Part shown: piece by piece, positions 1 to 7,857 of the stretch
How positions within the stretch are numbered: the first letter of the stretch is position 1
Layout of the letters: each line of letters opens with the position of its first letter
NCBI GenBank assembly: GCA_963772375.1
Contig: CAVYXG010000001.1
Location: 434,001 to 498,000, forward strand
DNA: 64,000 nt
Reading direction: 5' to 3'
From: DATBHM01 sp963772375
GTDB lineage: Bacteria > Actinomycetota > UBA4738 > JACQTL01
The notes under the pieces: model-generated
Told to the model about the DNA's origin: nothing
Seen by the model: the letters and a program-made list of their open reading frames with translations, nothing else
Databases searched by the model: none
Program-made: the position numbers and the translations under genes

Positions 1-656
1 CCGGCTCCTCCCGGCCCCGGCCCACCGGACGTGGAATCGGGCAACGGCGACGAGGCGGGCCCGGCGTCGGCGGGCCCCGGGCCCGCAGCGGGACCGGACG
101 TGGCCCCTCCCGATGGCGCGGCAGACGCCCCGCCTACGCCGGCGCCTCCCGCGGCCGGGTCCCGGCTCGCGGCGACCATGCTCTTCACGCCCTCGGCGTG
201 GCCCTGCACCAACGCGGCCAGTCGCTGGAGGAACTCGCGCTCCTTCGTGAGGAACGCGCCGACCCCGATCCCCGCCCCGGCCGCCGCGGCTGCGCCCGGG
301 GCGCCGGCACGGGCTTCAGCCTCGCGCACGGTGGCGGCGGCTCGCTGGTTGGCATCGCGCACGATCGCGTCCGCCCGCTCGCGAGCCTCCCGGACGAGGT
401 CCTCGGCCTGCTTCGACGCGGCCGCCGCGTCGCCGGCGCTCGCCACGCGGACGGTCGGGAGGCTGCCCGCCCGTTCCGTCGCGGAGCGGCGTTCGTCGAT
501 CAACAGGGTCAGTTCCTCGGTGATGCGGTCGAGGAAGTCGTCGACCTCCTGCTCGTCGTACCCCCGCAGTGCCCGCCGGAACTGGATCTGCTGCACGTCG
601 ACCGGCGTGAGCCTGCCGGAGCCTCCCACGCTCCCCTCGTCCTTCTTCCTCGCCAT
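1..656 (-). CDS. divIVA: DivIVA/Wag31-like polar growth protein (3' end outside window)
   Basis: The minus-strand frame opens at ATG 656 and runs off the window start, so 218 residues are visible. Residues 16-56 match the DivIVA N-terminal membrane-binding domain: LTPVDVQQIQF, then RGYDEQEVDDFLDRI. An Ala/Glu/Arg-rich stretch that should form a coiled coil follows, then a Gly/Pro/Ala-rich linker. In actinobacteria DivIVA (Wag31) binds curved polar membrane and recruits the cell-wall elongation machinery. Its place after sepF and yggT is the usual dcw tail. The C-terminus is not visible. Confidence 0.9.
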   Translation of the reverse strand, partial: MARKKDEGSVGGSGRLTPVDVQQIQFRRALRGYDEQEVDDFLDRITEELTLLIDERRSATERAGSLPTVRVASAGDAAAASKQAEDLVREARERADAIVRDANQRAAATVREAEARAGAPGAAAAAGAGIGVGAFLTKEREFLQRLAALVQGHAEGVKSMVAASRDPAAGGAGVGGASAAPSGGATSGPAAGPGPADAGPASSPLPDSTSGGPGPGGA

Positions 657-718
657 TTCGGGTCCTTCCGCCGGCTGCCGGGAAATCCGGGACAGGATAA
701 CGACGGAGCCGGGGGCCG

Positions 719-1057
719 TCAGAAGCAGCCGATGACGCGCTGGATCACGCCGATCCCGATGAACACCAGGATGGGCGAGAAGTCGATGGCCATCGCCCCG
801 GCCCGAGCCGGCGGGATCAGGTTCCGCAGCGGCCGGAGGACGGGATCCGTCAGCTCGAACAGGAGGCTCACCAGTCTGGCCCCGACCCCGGAGCGCGGCA
901 TGGGGAACCACGACAGCAGGATGCGAACCAACAGGATCAGCCAGTAGATCTGCAGCGCCGCGCACAGGATCCGAAGCGGCGTCGACAGGCCGAGGGCCGC
1001 GCAGCGGTGGATGGGCAACAGCGCCGCGACCGGGGAGAGCGTCGCGACGATGCTCAC
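719..1057 (-). CDS. YggT family membrane protein
   Basis: This 112-residue protein has two hydrophobic segments around residues 28-50 and 88-108. The family signature between them is LLVRILLSWFP followed by a DPVLRPLRNLIPP segment. YggT/YlmG proteins are small inner-membrane proteins linked to division, osmotic tolerance and, in plastids, nucleoid distribution; the biochemical role is not known. It starts 7 nt after the sepF stop and precedes divIVA, the conserved sepF-yggT-divIVA order. The start at 1057 is the upstream choice; a start a few codons later would also leave both membrane segments intact. Confidence 0.85.
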   Translation of the reverse strand: MSIVATLSPVAALLPIHRCAALGLSTPLRILCAALQIYWLILLVRILLSWFPMPRSGVGARLVSLLFELTDPVLRPLRNLIPPARAGAMAIDFSPILVFIGIGVIQRVIGCF

Positions 1058-1064
1058 GCCGGCA

Positions 1065-1562
1065 TCAGAACTGGTTGTAGAAGCTGCCCGACAGCCGCTG
1101 GCGCTCCTCCGCGGAGACCTCCACGTCGGCCGGCGTCAGCAGATACACGCGGTTCGCGGCCATCTCGATCTTGCCGCCGAGGCCGAACACCAGCCCCGAG
1201 GCGAAGTCCACGAGGCGGCGTGCGATCGGGTCCTCCGTGCCCTGGAGGTTCATGATCACCGGGATCCCCTCGCGGAACTTGTCCCCGAGGTCCCGGGCCT
1301 CGTTGAACCGTTTGGGCTCCGCCTTGTGGATGGTGGTGGCGGGATGGGGCCGGGGCTGGGGGATGGTTCGCACGACCCCGCCGACGGTCTCGGGCGACGG
1401 GGCGACCGCGACCGGTTCGTGGGAGCGCCCGAACCGGTGGTGCTGGGGCTGCTCGGGCTCCGCGGCGTAGAGCGCGGGGTCCTCGGGAAGCTCGTTGACC
1501 TCGTCCTCCTCCTCCTCGACCAGGCCAAGGTAACTGAGGGTCTTCTTCCACGCTCCTGGCAT
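1065..1562 (-). CDS. sepF: Cell division protein SepF
   Basis: The product has 165 residues. It begins with a short amphipathic helix (MPGAWKKTLSYLGL, the membrane anchor in SepF), then an acidic variable linker to about residue 85. The SepF core follows, with KRFNEARDLGDKFREGIPVIMNL and the glycine-rich RRLVDFASGLVFGLGG segment. SepF tethers FtsZ to the membrane and replaces FtsA in actinobacteria; no ftsA is present in this cluster. The SepF partner sequence in FtsZ, its C-terminal tail, is intact here. Located directly after yggS. Confidence 0.95.
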   Translation of the reverse strand: MPGAWKKTLSYLGLVEEEEDEVNELPEDPALYAAEPEQPQHHRFGRSHEPVAVAPSPETVGGVVRTIPQPRPHPATTIHKAEPKRFNEARDLGDKFREGIPVIMNLQGTEDPIARRLVDFASGLVFGLGGKIEMAANRVYLLTPADVEVSAEERQRLSGSFYNQF

Positions 1563-1571
1563 CGAAGCCTC

Positions 1572-2266
1572 CTACTCCTGAGGTCGGGGGCCGAACAGCG
1601 CCGTCCCGATCCGGATCATCGTAGCGCCTTCCTCCACAGCGACCTCGTAGTCGCCGGACATTCCCATGGACAGCTCGGGAAGGTCGTCGGGGCCGGTCGA
1701 CACGTCGTCGCGGAGGTCACGGAGTCGACGGAAGAACGGACGCGACGCCTCCGGATCGGGGTCGTGGGGGGGAGGGTCATCAGGCCGCGCAGGTCGATCC
1801 CGGCGAGCCCGCGGAGCGTGCCGACGGCGCCGGGAACCTCCTCCGGCGCCACGCCGTTGCGCGCGGCGGTGAAGTCGACCTGGACCAGCGTGGGGATCGA
1901 GCGTCCCCCCCGGTCGGCCCGGGACGCGAGCCGTCGTGCGGCGTGCATCGAGCCCACGGAGTGGACGACGTCGGCGAGATCGGCCACGCGGTGCGCCGTC
2001 GAGGACTGCAGCGCGCCGATGAAGTGCCACCGGAGACCCGCCGCCCCGACCGCCTTCCGCTTGGCCGCCAGCTCGTTCACGTAGTTCTCTCCGAAGTCCA
2101 GGACACCCGCCGCGGCGGCCCGCTCGATCGCCGCGGGCGGCTGGCCCTTGGTCGCCGCCACCAGGACGACCTCCCCGGGGTCGCGCCCCGCCCGGGCGGC
2201 CGCGGAGCCGATCCGCGACCGGACGAGGCGCAGGTTGCGACCCAGTTCGGCGCCGGAGTCTATCAC
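1572..2266 (-). pseudogene. yggS: YggS-type PLP homeostasis protein, frameshifted
   Basis: The reading frame from GTG 2266 gives a good YggS N-terminal part: VAATKGQP with the PLP-binding Lys, DFGENYVNEL, HFIGALQSS, VDFT. Similarity stops after LRGLMTLPP. The rest (DPDPEASRPFFRRLRDL, then LSMGMSGDYEVAVEEGATMIRIGTALFG) continues in another frame that ends at 1572. The break falls in a run of seven G at 1766-1772. One extra base there joins both halves into 231 residues, the normal family length. YggS binds PLP without known catalysis and buffers PLP supply. The shift may be a homopolymer sequencing error or a real mutation. Confidence 0.85.
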
Positions 2267-2372
2267 CCTAGTTCACAGTTCTTCTCAGGAATTGCCGATG
2301 GTTTCCACGGCGCTCACAACCCTTCTCAGGGCACATCCCGACCATCATCCCGGACGTCCGCCGGCGAGCGGT

Positions 2373-3158
2373 TCACCGGCGCACCGCCACGACCGCCTGC
2401 CGGCCGGTCCGACCCTCGTCCCGGCGATGGGAGAACAGCCGGGCGGGCTCGCAGGCAGTGCAGAGCCGGACGACGTCCACCCGTCCCACGCCGAGCGAGC
2501 GGAGCGTCGCCTCCGCGGTGCCGGCGAGGTCGAGGAACGTCCGCCCCTCCCGTCGTTCGACGACCGCCCCGGCCTCCGACCCCGCGGCGACGCGTTCGGC
2601 GACGTCGTCGCGCACCTCGTAGTGGTCGGGGCCGATGGCCGGGCCGATCGCGGCCAGGACGTCGCCGGGCTCGTCGAACTCGCCGATGACCCGGGCGATG
2701 ACCCCCGCGGCCAGCCCCCGCCACCCCGCGTGGACGACGGCGAGGACGCCCGTCGCCGGCGAGGCCAGCGCCACCGGCACGCAGTCCGCCGTCATGACGG
2801 CGACCGGGGCACCACGCTCGCGTGTGGCCAGGGCGTCGGCGCCGGGTGCACGGTCCTCGGGACGGGTGAACCCGGCACCGGCGTTCGACCCGTCCACCCA
2901 TGCCAGCCCGGCGCCGTGCACCTGTTCCGGCAGGGCGAACGGCCCGCCGAGACCGAGCGAGCCGACGACCAGGTCACGGTTGGCCCGGACGGCGTTCGGA
3001 TCGTCGCCGACGGCCTGGGAGAGGTTGAGGGACGCGAACGGCCCCCGGCTGGCCCCGCCGGCCCGCTCGGTGAACGCCACCACGAACCCCGAGCGCTCGA
3101 GCTCCGTGGCGACGAGCGCCGACCCGCCGCCCGCGAGCGTGCGCCGTTCGAAGGACAT
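2373..3158 (-). CDS. pgeF: Peptidoglycan editing factor PgeF (YfiH/DUF152, laccase-domain family)
   Basis: The protein has 261 residues from ATG 3158. The frame stays open further upstream, but the family begins near MSFERRTL. Family motifs are PEQVHG, TADCVPV, HAGWRG and IGPAIGP; their His and Cys residues form the metal/active site. PgeF (YfiH) is a purine-nucleoside-phosphorylase-like enzyme reported to remove UDP-MurNAc-L-Ser mis-charged precursors, and it is a standard neighbour of ftsZ in many bacteria. It lies 198 nt downstream of ftsZ. Confidence 0.88.
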   Translation of the reverse strand: MSFERRTLAGGGSALVATELERSGFVVAFTERAGGASRGPFASLNLSQAVGDDPNAVRANRDLVVGSLGLGGPFALPEQVHGAGLAWVDGSNAGAGFTRPEDRAPGADALATRERGAPVAVMTADCVPVALASPATGVLAVVHAGWRGLAAGVIARVIGEFDEPGDVLAAIGPAIGPDHYEVRDDVAERVAAGSEAGAVVERREGRTFLDLAGTAEATLRSLGVGRVDVVRLCTACEPARLFSHRRDEGRTGRQAVVAVRR

Positions 3159-3356
3159 GGGTCCGGCGAGGATGCCACGCGGGGTGGCTCCCAACAACGA
3201 CCGGCCGCGCCGGCAACGAACGTGGGGGGCGGATTCCCGGGCCGATTCGTCCCGAGGCGGGGGAAGGGCGCCTCGGTCGCCGGCCCGCTCCGCCCCCCAC
3301 ACGCCCGCCGGCCTGCCGCACGCACCCGGCGGAGGGGTCTCGCGGGATCGCTCCCG

Positions 3357-4502
3357 TCAGTTCTTGAGGAAGTCCGGGATGTCCAGGTCCTCCTCGGCGT
3401 CGAAGACCACGGTCTCCGGCGCGGGTTTGAAGATGTCCTCCTCGTCCTCCTCGAGGAGCGCGGGCGCCGAGGCCGGCTCGTCGGCCGGCCGGGACGGCGA
3501 TGGTTCCTCGAGCAGCCGGGAGAGCCGCGACTCCATCCCGGACACCCCCGAGGGCACGAGCTTGTCGAACCCCGCGGCGATGACGGTCACACGGACCTCG
3601 TCGCCCATGGCGTCGTCGATGACGGCGCCGAAGATGATGTTCGCGTCCGGGTGGGCGACCCGGGTGATGGTCTCCGCGGCTTTGTTCACCTCGTGGAGCG
3701 ACAGGTCCTGCGGGCCGCTGATCGACAGCAGCACGCCCTTGGCACCCTCGATCGAGGACTCGAGCAGCGGCGAGGAGATGGCGGCCTTGGCGGCGTCCTC
3801 GGCGCGCTTCTCGCCGGCCGCGAGGCCGATTCCCATGAGCGCGGATCCGGCGGAGGTCATGACGGCCTTCACGTCGGCGAAGTCCAGGTTGATGAGGCCC
3901 GGGGTCATGATCAGCGACGTGATGCCGTCCACGCCCTGGTACAGGACCTGGTCGGCCATCCGGAAGGCGTCGACCATCGGGGTCAGCGGGTCGGACACCT
4001 GGAGCAGGCGGTCGTTCGGGACGATGATCAGGGTGTCGACGGCCTTCTTGAGCTCGGTGATGCCCATCTCGGCCTGGGTGGCCCGCTTCCGACCCTCGAA
4101 GCCGAACGGCCGGGTCACCACGCCGATCGTCAGCGCGCCGAGGTCCCGGGCGATCTCCGCCACGACGGGCGCGCCGCCGGTGCCGGTGCCGCCGCCCTCG
4201 CCGGCGGTGATGAACACCATGTCGGCGCCCTTGAGGATCTCCTCGATCTCGCCCCGGTGCTCCTCGGACGCCCGCTTGCCGACCTCTGGGTCGGAACCGG
4301 CCCCGAGGCCCCGTGTCGTCTCCCGGCCGATGTCGAGCTTCACGTCCGCGTCGGACATGAGCAGGGTCTGGGCGTCGGTGTTCACGGCGATGAACTCCAC
4401 GCCGCGAAGGCCCGACTCGATCATGCGGTTCACCGCGTTCACGCCGCCGCCACCGATGCCGACGACCTTGATCACGGCGAGGTAGTTCGATGGAGACTGC
4501 AT
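3357..4502 (-). CDS. ftsZ: Cell division GTPase FtsZ
   Basis: FtsZ of 381 residues, a normal length. The N-terminal Gly-rich loop is IGGGGVNAVNRM (about residue 16). The tubulin signature GGGTGTG lies near residue 105, and the T7 synergy loop NLDFADVK near 207. The C-terminal conserved peptide DLDIPDFLKN, the docking tail for SepF, closes the protein after a Pro/Glu-rich linker. It polymerises into the Z-ring that directs septal wall synthesis. A plus-strand gene separates it from ftsQ, so it probably depends on the promoter at 4630-4658. Confidence 0.98.
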   Translation of the reverse strand: MQSPSNYLAVIKVVGIGGGGVNAVNRMIESGLRGVEFIAVNTDAQTLLMSDADVKLDIGRETTRGLGAGSDPEVGKRASEEHRGEIEEILKGADMVFITAGEGGGTGTGGAPVVAEIARDLGALTIGVVTRPFGFEGRKRATQAEMGITELKKAVDTLIIVPNDRLLQVSDPLTPMVDAFRMADQVLYQGVDGITSLIMTPGLINLDFADVKAVMTSAGSALMGIGLAAGEKRAEDAAKAAISSPLLESSIEGAKGVLLSISGPQDLSLHEVNKAAETITRVAHPDANIIFGAVIDDAMGDEVRVTVIAAGFDKLVPSGVSGMESRLSRLLEEPSPSRPADEPASAPALLEEDEEDIFKPAPETVVFDAEEDLDIPDFLKN

Positions 4503-4808
4503 GTGTCGGATCTCCTCCGCTCCGGGAGCAAAAGCCCCGTCTACCTGGGGAAACGCCGTGGTCAGCTTCCCTGACCATCACCCTCTAGTTGAGATTGATT
4601 GTCATATCAACCTCACCTACAGGGGCAGCACTGTAACGCGAAAGCGCAGGTCCGTCAAGTATTCGATCGCCTCAAGTTGTGTGGTTCGGTGACAGAAACC
4701 CGCCCCAGGTTGATCGGTCTGGCGCCCGGCTCGCCGGCGATCCGCCCGAACCCGCCCGGCCTGGGGATAGACTCGACCGGTTGCCCGCCCGAGCCTGGAG
4801 TCCCTGCC
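4503..4808. promoter_or_regulatory. Divergent ftsZ / sulfite-oxidase-like intergenic region
   Basis: This 306-nt stretch separates divergent genes. It holds the minus-strand ftsZ promoter at 4630-4658. Nearer to ftsZ it holds an inverted repeat, TTGAT at 4595-4599 and ATCAA at 4606-4610, inside a wider GTTGA/TCAAC pair (4588-4592 / 4607-4611), a plausible operator or leader hairpin. On the plus strand TAGACT at 4768-4773 could be a -10 box for the sulfite-oxidase-like gene, but I see no good -35 partner. Confidence 0.55.
4630..4658 (-). promoter_or_regulatory. Sigma-70-type promoter of ftsZ
   Basis: Read on the minus strand, TTGACG (4653-4658) and TACAGT (4630-4635) are separated by exactly 17 nt. 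This is a strong match to primary-sigma promoters. The predicted start near 4622 gives ftsZ a leader of about 120 nt that contains the TTGAT/ATCAA inverted repeat. Confidence 0.75.
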
Positions 4809-5921
4809 GTGAGCGCCGAGCAGACGGAAGCGCCCGAGTCCGAGTCCGAGTCCGAGTCCACCGCGTTCGCCCGCGAGGAGGTGGGGCTCGCCACCCGGAA
4901 CCACGGCATGCCGCTCGAGGCGCTCCGCTACGACACGACGCCCGCTGGTCTGCACTACCTCCTGATCCACTTCGACGTGCCCGCCGTGGACGCTCAATCG
5001 TGGAGCCTCGAGGTTGGGGGCCGGGTCGAGCAGCCCCGATCCCTCTCCCTCGAGGATCTCCGGTCGCAGGACACCACGACGCTCACGGTCACACTCGAGT
5101 GCGCCGGGAACGGCCGGTCGATGCTCGATCCCCGGCCGGTCAGCCAGCCATGGGGCCAGGAGGCCGTCGGCACGGCGCGGTGGACGGGGGTCGACGTTGG
5201 GTCGCTGCTGGCCGACGTCGGGGTCGGGGGTGATGCCCGGGAGGTCGTATTCACGGGCCTCGACCGGGGCATCGACGGCGGGGTTGAGCAGACCTACGCG
5301 CGGAGCCTCACGATCGAGCAGGCCACGGCGGGCGGGGCGCTGCTCGCCTACGAGATGAACGGGGCCCCCCTCCCCCCGCAGCACGGGTTCCCGTTGCGGC
5401 TCGTGGTGCCCGGGTGGTACGGCATGGCCTCGGTGAAGTGGCTCCGGTCGATCGAGGTGCTGGCCGAGCCCTTCGCCGGCTACCAGATGACCCACGCCTA
5501 CCGCATGCGCCTCACCGAGAACGAGCCCGGCGTGCAGCTCACCCGGATCCAGCCGCGCGCGCTGATGGAGCCGCCCGGCATCCCGGAGTTCCTGAGCAGG
5601 GAACGGTTCGTGCCACCGGGCCGGCGCGAGATCCGCGGCCGCGCCTGGTCCGGGTGGGGCGCCGTGGTCCGCGTGGAGTTCAGCGACGACGGCGGGGCGA
5701 CGTGGACGGACGCCGAGCTCGGCCCCGAGGCGGGGCCGTACGCATGGCGGGCCTGGTCCCACCGATGGGACGCGGACGCGGGCCCCCACGAGCTGTGCTG
5801 CCGCGCCACCGACGCCGAGGGCAACGTCCAGCCACTCGTCGCGGGATGGAACGTGGGTGGATACGCGAACAACTCGGTTCAGCGCGTCGCGGTGACGGTT
5901 CGGGCGTCAGGTTCGGACTGA
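4809..5921 (+). CDS. Sulfite-oxidase-like molybdopterin oxidoreductase
   Basis: From GTG 4809 (CTGGAG about 10 nt upstream) the product is 370 residues. The frame is open upstream, but that part has no family similarity. After an acidic N-terminus come the molybdopterin domain, with VTLECAGNGR supplying the Mo-ligand Cys, ARWTGV, HGFPLRLVVPGWYGMASVKWL, and then the immunoglobulin-like Mo-co dimerisation domain from about residue 250 (SDDGGATWTDAEL). This is the SUOX/SorA-like fold; the substrate could be sulfite or another oxyanion. No Tat or Sec signal is visible and no haem domain is fused. It sits on the opposite strand between ftsQ and ftsZ, an unusual insertion into a dcw cluster. Confidence 0.88.
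   Translation: MSAEQTEAPESESESESTAFAREEVGLATRNHGMPLEALRYDTTPAGLHYLLIHFDVPAVDAQSWSLEVGGRVEQPRSLSLEDLRSQDTTTLTVTLECAGNGRSMLDPRPVSQPWGQEAVGTARWTGVDVGSLLADVGVGGDAREVVFTGLDRGIDGGVEQTYARSLTIEQATAGGALLAYEMNGAPLPPQHGFPLRLVVPGWYGMASVKWLRSIEVLAEPFAGYQMTHAYRMRLTENEPGVQLTRIQPRALMEPPGIPEFLSRERFVPPGRREIRGRAWSGWGAVVRVEFSDDGGATWTDAELGPEAGPYAWRAWSHRWDADAGPHELCCRATDAEGNVQPLVAGWNVGGYANNSVQRVAVTVRASGSD
4836..4859 (+). repeat. GAGTCC hexamer, four tandem copies
   Basis: Four perfect GAGTCC units encode an alternating Glu-Ser tract near the N-terminus of the sulfite-oxidase-like protein. Such a short in-frame microsatellite could vary in copy number without changing frame. Confidence 0.9.
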
Positions 5922-6023
5922 CGACGCCCGCCCCGGCTTCCCGAGGAGTCCATGCGCCCGCGCTCCATCTCTCGACACTCAGGCTCGACTCGACGTCGAG
6001 GTTGAGGGTCTGGCCGGCATACC

Positions 6024-6938
6024 TTACCGGCCCGCAACGGCCCACCCGGCCCCTGAGGCATCCGATTGGCCCGCATCGCGCAGGATGGCGTCGGGGGCGT
6101 CGGGTGAGCGGACGTCGATCGTGGCGAGGGGTGCGTCACGCTCCCGTGCCCAGTCGAGGATCCCGGCGATGGCCTGGTCCTTGGCCCGGATGGCGGTCGC
6201 CTCGCCGAACAGCACCCGGACCCCGTCGTCCATGTCCAGTTGCACCGAGCCGTCGGGCGCGGGGGCCACGGAGGCGACATGGGCCCGGAGCGCGGGCGAC
6301 ATGCCGCCCGCCACCGCGGCCGGCCCTGCGAGCACGGGGACGGGGGCTCCGACCGTCACCGCGACGGTGGTCGGCAGGACGGGGAGGTGGGGCCGGTGGG
6401 CGGCGGGGCCGAGGACGGTGCCGTCCCCCGCCACCAGGAACCAGGTCGACCCCACCGCGACGGTGGACGCGGGGCGCCGTTCGGTGATCTGGACGGTGAT
6501 GGTCGAGGGCAGCGACCGGCTCACGGTCGCGTCCGCGACCCACGGGTTCGCCTCGACTGCCGCCGCGATGGCCGACGGGTCGGCGAACAGCACGTTGGTG
6601 GACCGGTCGATCCCCGAGGCGCGGATGACGTCGGCGCGGGACAGCCTGGACTCGCCGGTCACGACGACGTGGTGCGCGTCGAACATCGAGCTGTGCGCCG
6701 CCCACCACCCGGCCGATGCCATGGCGGCGGCCGCCACCCCGGCGACCATGGCGAGCCGCCGAACCGGCCGCCGGCGCCCGCTCGAAGCCGTGGCGGTGAT
6801 CCTCCCCCGTCCGGCCGTCGTCCGACCGGCCTCCGGGCGAGGGCGGTTCCGGCCGGCATCGGCCGTGGCCGGCAGCTTGGGGGGTCCGTCCCGTCGGGCC
6901 GACCCCTCAGGCCGGCGTGACGTCGAAGTTGCCGACAA
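6024..6938 (-). CDS. ftsQ: Cell division protein FtsQ
   Basis: A bitopic division protein of about 304 residues. A basic, Pro/Arg-rich cytoplasmic tail (about 60 residues) precedes one membrane span (residues 62-82). The POTRA domain (FDAHHVVVTGESRLSRADVIRASGI) and the FtsQ beta domain (NPWVADATVSRSLPSTITVQITERRP) follow. FtsQ links FtsL/FtsB and FtsW/FtsI in the divisome. The only upstream start I see is TTG 6938, overlapping the murB end by 32 nt, so the exact N-terminus is uncertain. The gene ends 102 nt from the convergent sulfite-oxidase-like gene. Confidence 0.85.
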   Translation of the reverse strand: MSATSTSRRPEGSARRDGPPKLPATADAGRNRPRPEAGRTTAGRGRITATASSGRRRPVRRLAMVAGVAAAAMASAGWWAAHSSMFDAHHVVVTGESRLSRADVIRASGIDRSTNVLFADPSAIAAAVEANPWVADATVSRSLPSTITVQITERRPASTVAVGSTWFLVAGDGTVLGPAAHRPHLPVLPTTVAVTVGAPVPVLAGPAAVAGGMSPALRAHVASVAPAPDGSVQLDMDDGVRVLFGEATAIRAKDQAIAGILDWARERDAPLATIDVRSPDAPDAILRDAGQSDASGAGWAVAGR

Positions 6939-7857
6939 GGTGCACCTCCGGCTCCAGGCGGACCTCGAACCGGTCCGCGACCCGTTCCTGCACCGTCCGG
7001 ATGAGCGTCACCACGTCGGCGGCGCGCGTTCCCGGACGGGCCACGATGAAGTTCGCGTGCTTCCTGGACACCTCCGCGCCGCCCACGGCGACACCCTTCA
7101 GTCCGAGGGAGTCGATCATCGCCGCGGCGTGCCCGCCGGGCGGGTTCTTGAAGACGCTCCCGCAGTTCGGCTCGGCGAGCGGCTGCGTCCGGCGCCGCCA
7201 CTCCCGGGCCTCGTCCATGCCGGCCCGGATGGCGGCCGGGTCCCCCGGCCGGAGGCCGAGCGCCGCCGCCACGACCACTCCGTCCGCGGGAAGGCCCGAG
7301 TTCCGGTACACGAACCTCGCCTCGGCCGCCGCCACCCTCCGGGCGACGCCCGACCCCAGCAGGAACACCTCCACGTGGTGGACGACCTCGTCGAGCGAAT
7401 GCACGTGCGCGCCGGCGTTCATCCGCACGGCCCCGCCCAGCGTCGCCGGGATGGCGACGCCGAACTCCAGACCTCCCAGCGAATGCGACAGGGCGATCCC
7501 TGCGAGGCGGGGCAGCGGCATCGACGCGCCGGCGGTCACGGTCGAGCCGTCGCGGGCGGCCCACCGGTACCCCCTGCCCAGCCGCAGGACCAGCCCCGGG
7601 TACCCCTCGTCGGACACGAGGACGTTCGAGCCCTTCCCGATCACGACGAACGGGATCCCCGTCTCCCGGACGGCCTGCCCGGCCGCTCGGAGGTCGGCCT
7701 CCGATTCGGGCTCGAGGAACAGCGCCGCCGGCCCGCCGATCCGGAACGTCGTGAGCGGCGCGAGCGGGAACGACGTCCGCAGCCGGTCGCCGCACGCAGC
7801 GCGCAGCACGACCTCGGCCCGGGCGATCGCGGCCGGATCCCGGACGACCACGGTCAC
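6907..7857 (-). CDS. murB: UDP-N-acetylenolpyruvoylglucosamine reductase MurB
   Basis: 316 residues from GTG 7857, which overlaps the murC stop as GTGA. FAD-binding motifs are visible: TTFRIGGPAAL, GKGSNVLVSDEGYPGLVLRLG and IPATLGGAVRMNAG. Then come YRNSGLP, the catalytic Ser in CGSVFKNP, and the C-terminal Glu in PEVHLVG. MurB uses NADPH to reduce UDP-GlcNAc-enolpyruvate to UDP-MurNAc in the cytoplasm. Position after murC and before ftsQ is the classical order. Confidence 0.96.
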   Translation of the reverse strand: MTVVVRDPAAIARAEVVLRAACGDRLRTSFPLAPLTTFRIGGPAALFLEPESEADLRAAGQAVRETGIPFVVIGKGSNVLVSDEGYPGLVLRLGRGYRWAARDGSTVTAGASMPLPRLAGIALSHSLGGLEFGVAIPATLGGAVRMNAGAHVHSLDEVVHHVEVFLLGSGVARRVAAAEARFVYRNSGLPADGVVVAAALGLRPGDPAAIRAGMDEAREWRRRTQPLAEPNCGSVFKNPPGGHAAAMIDSLGLKGVAVGGAEVSRKHANFIVARPGTRAADVVTLIRTVQERVADRFEVRLEPEVHLVGNFDVTPA

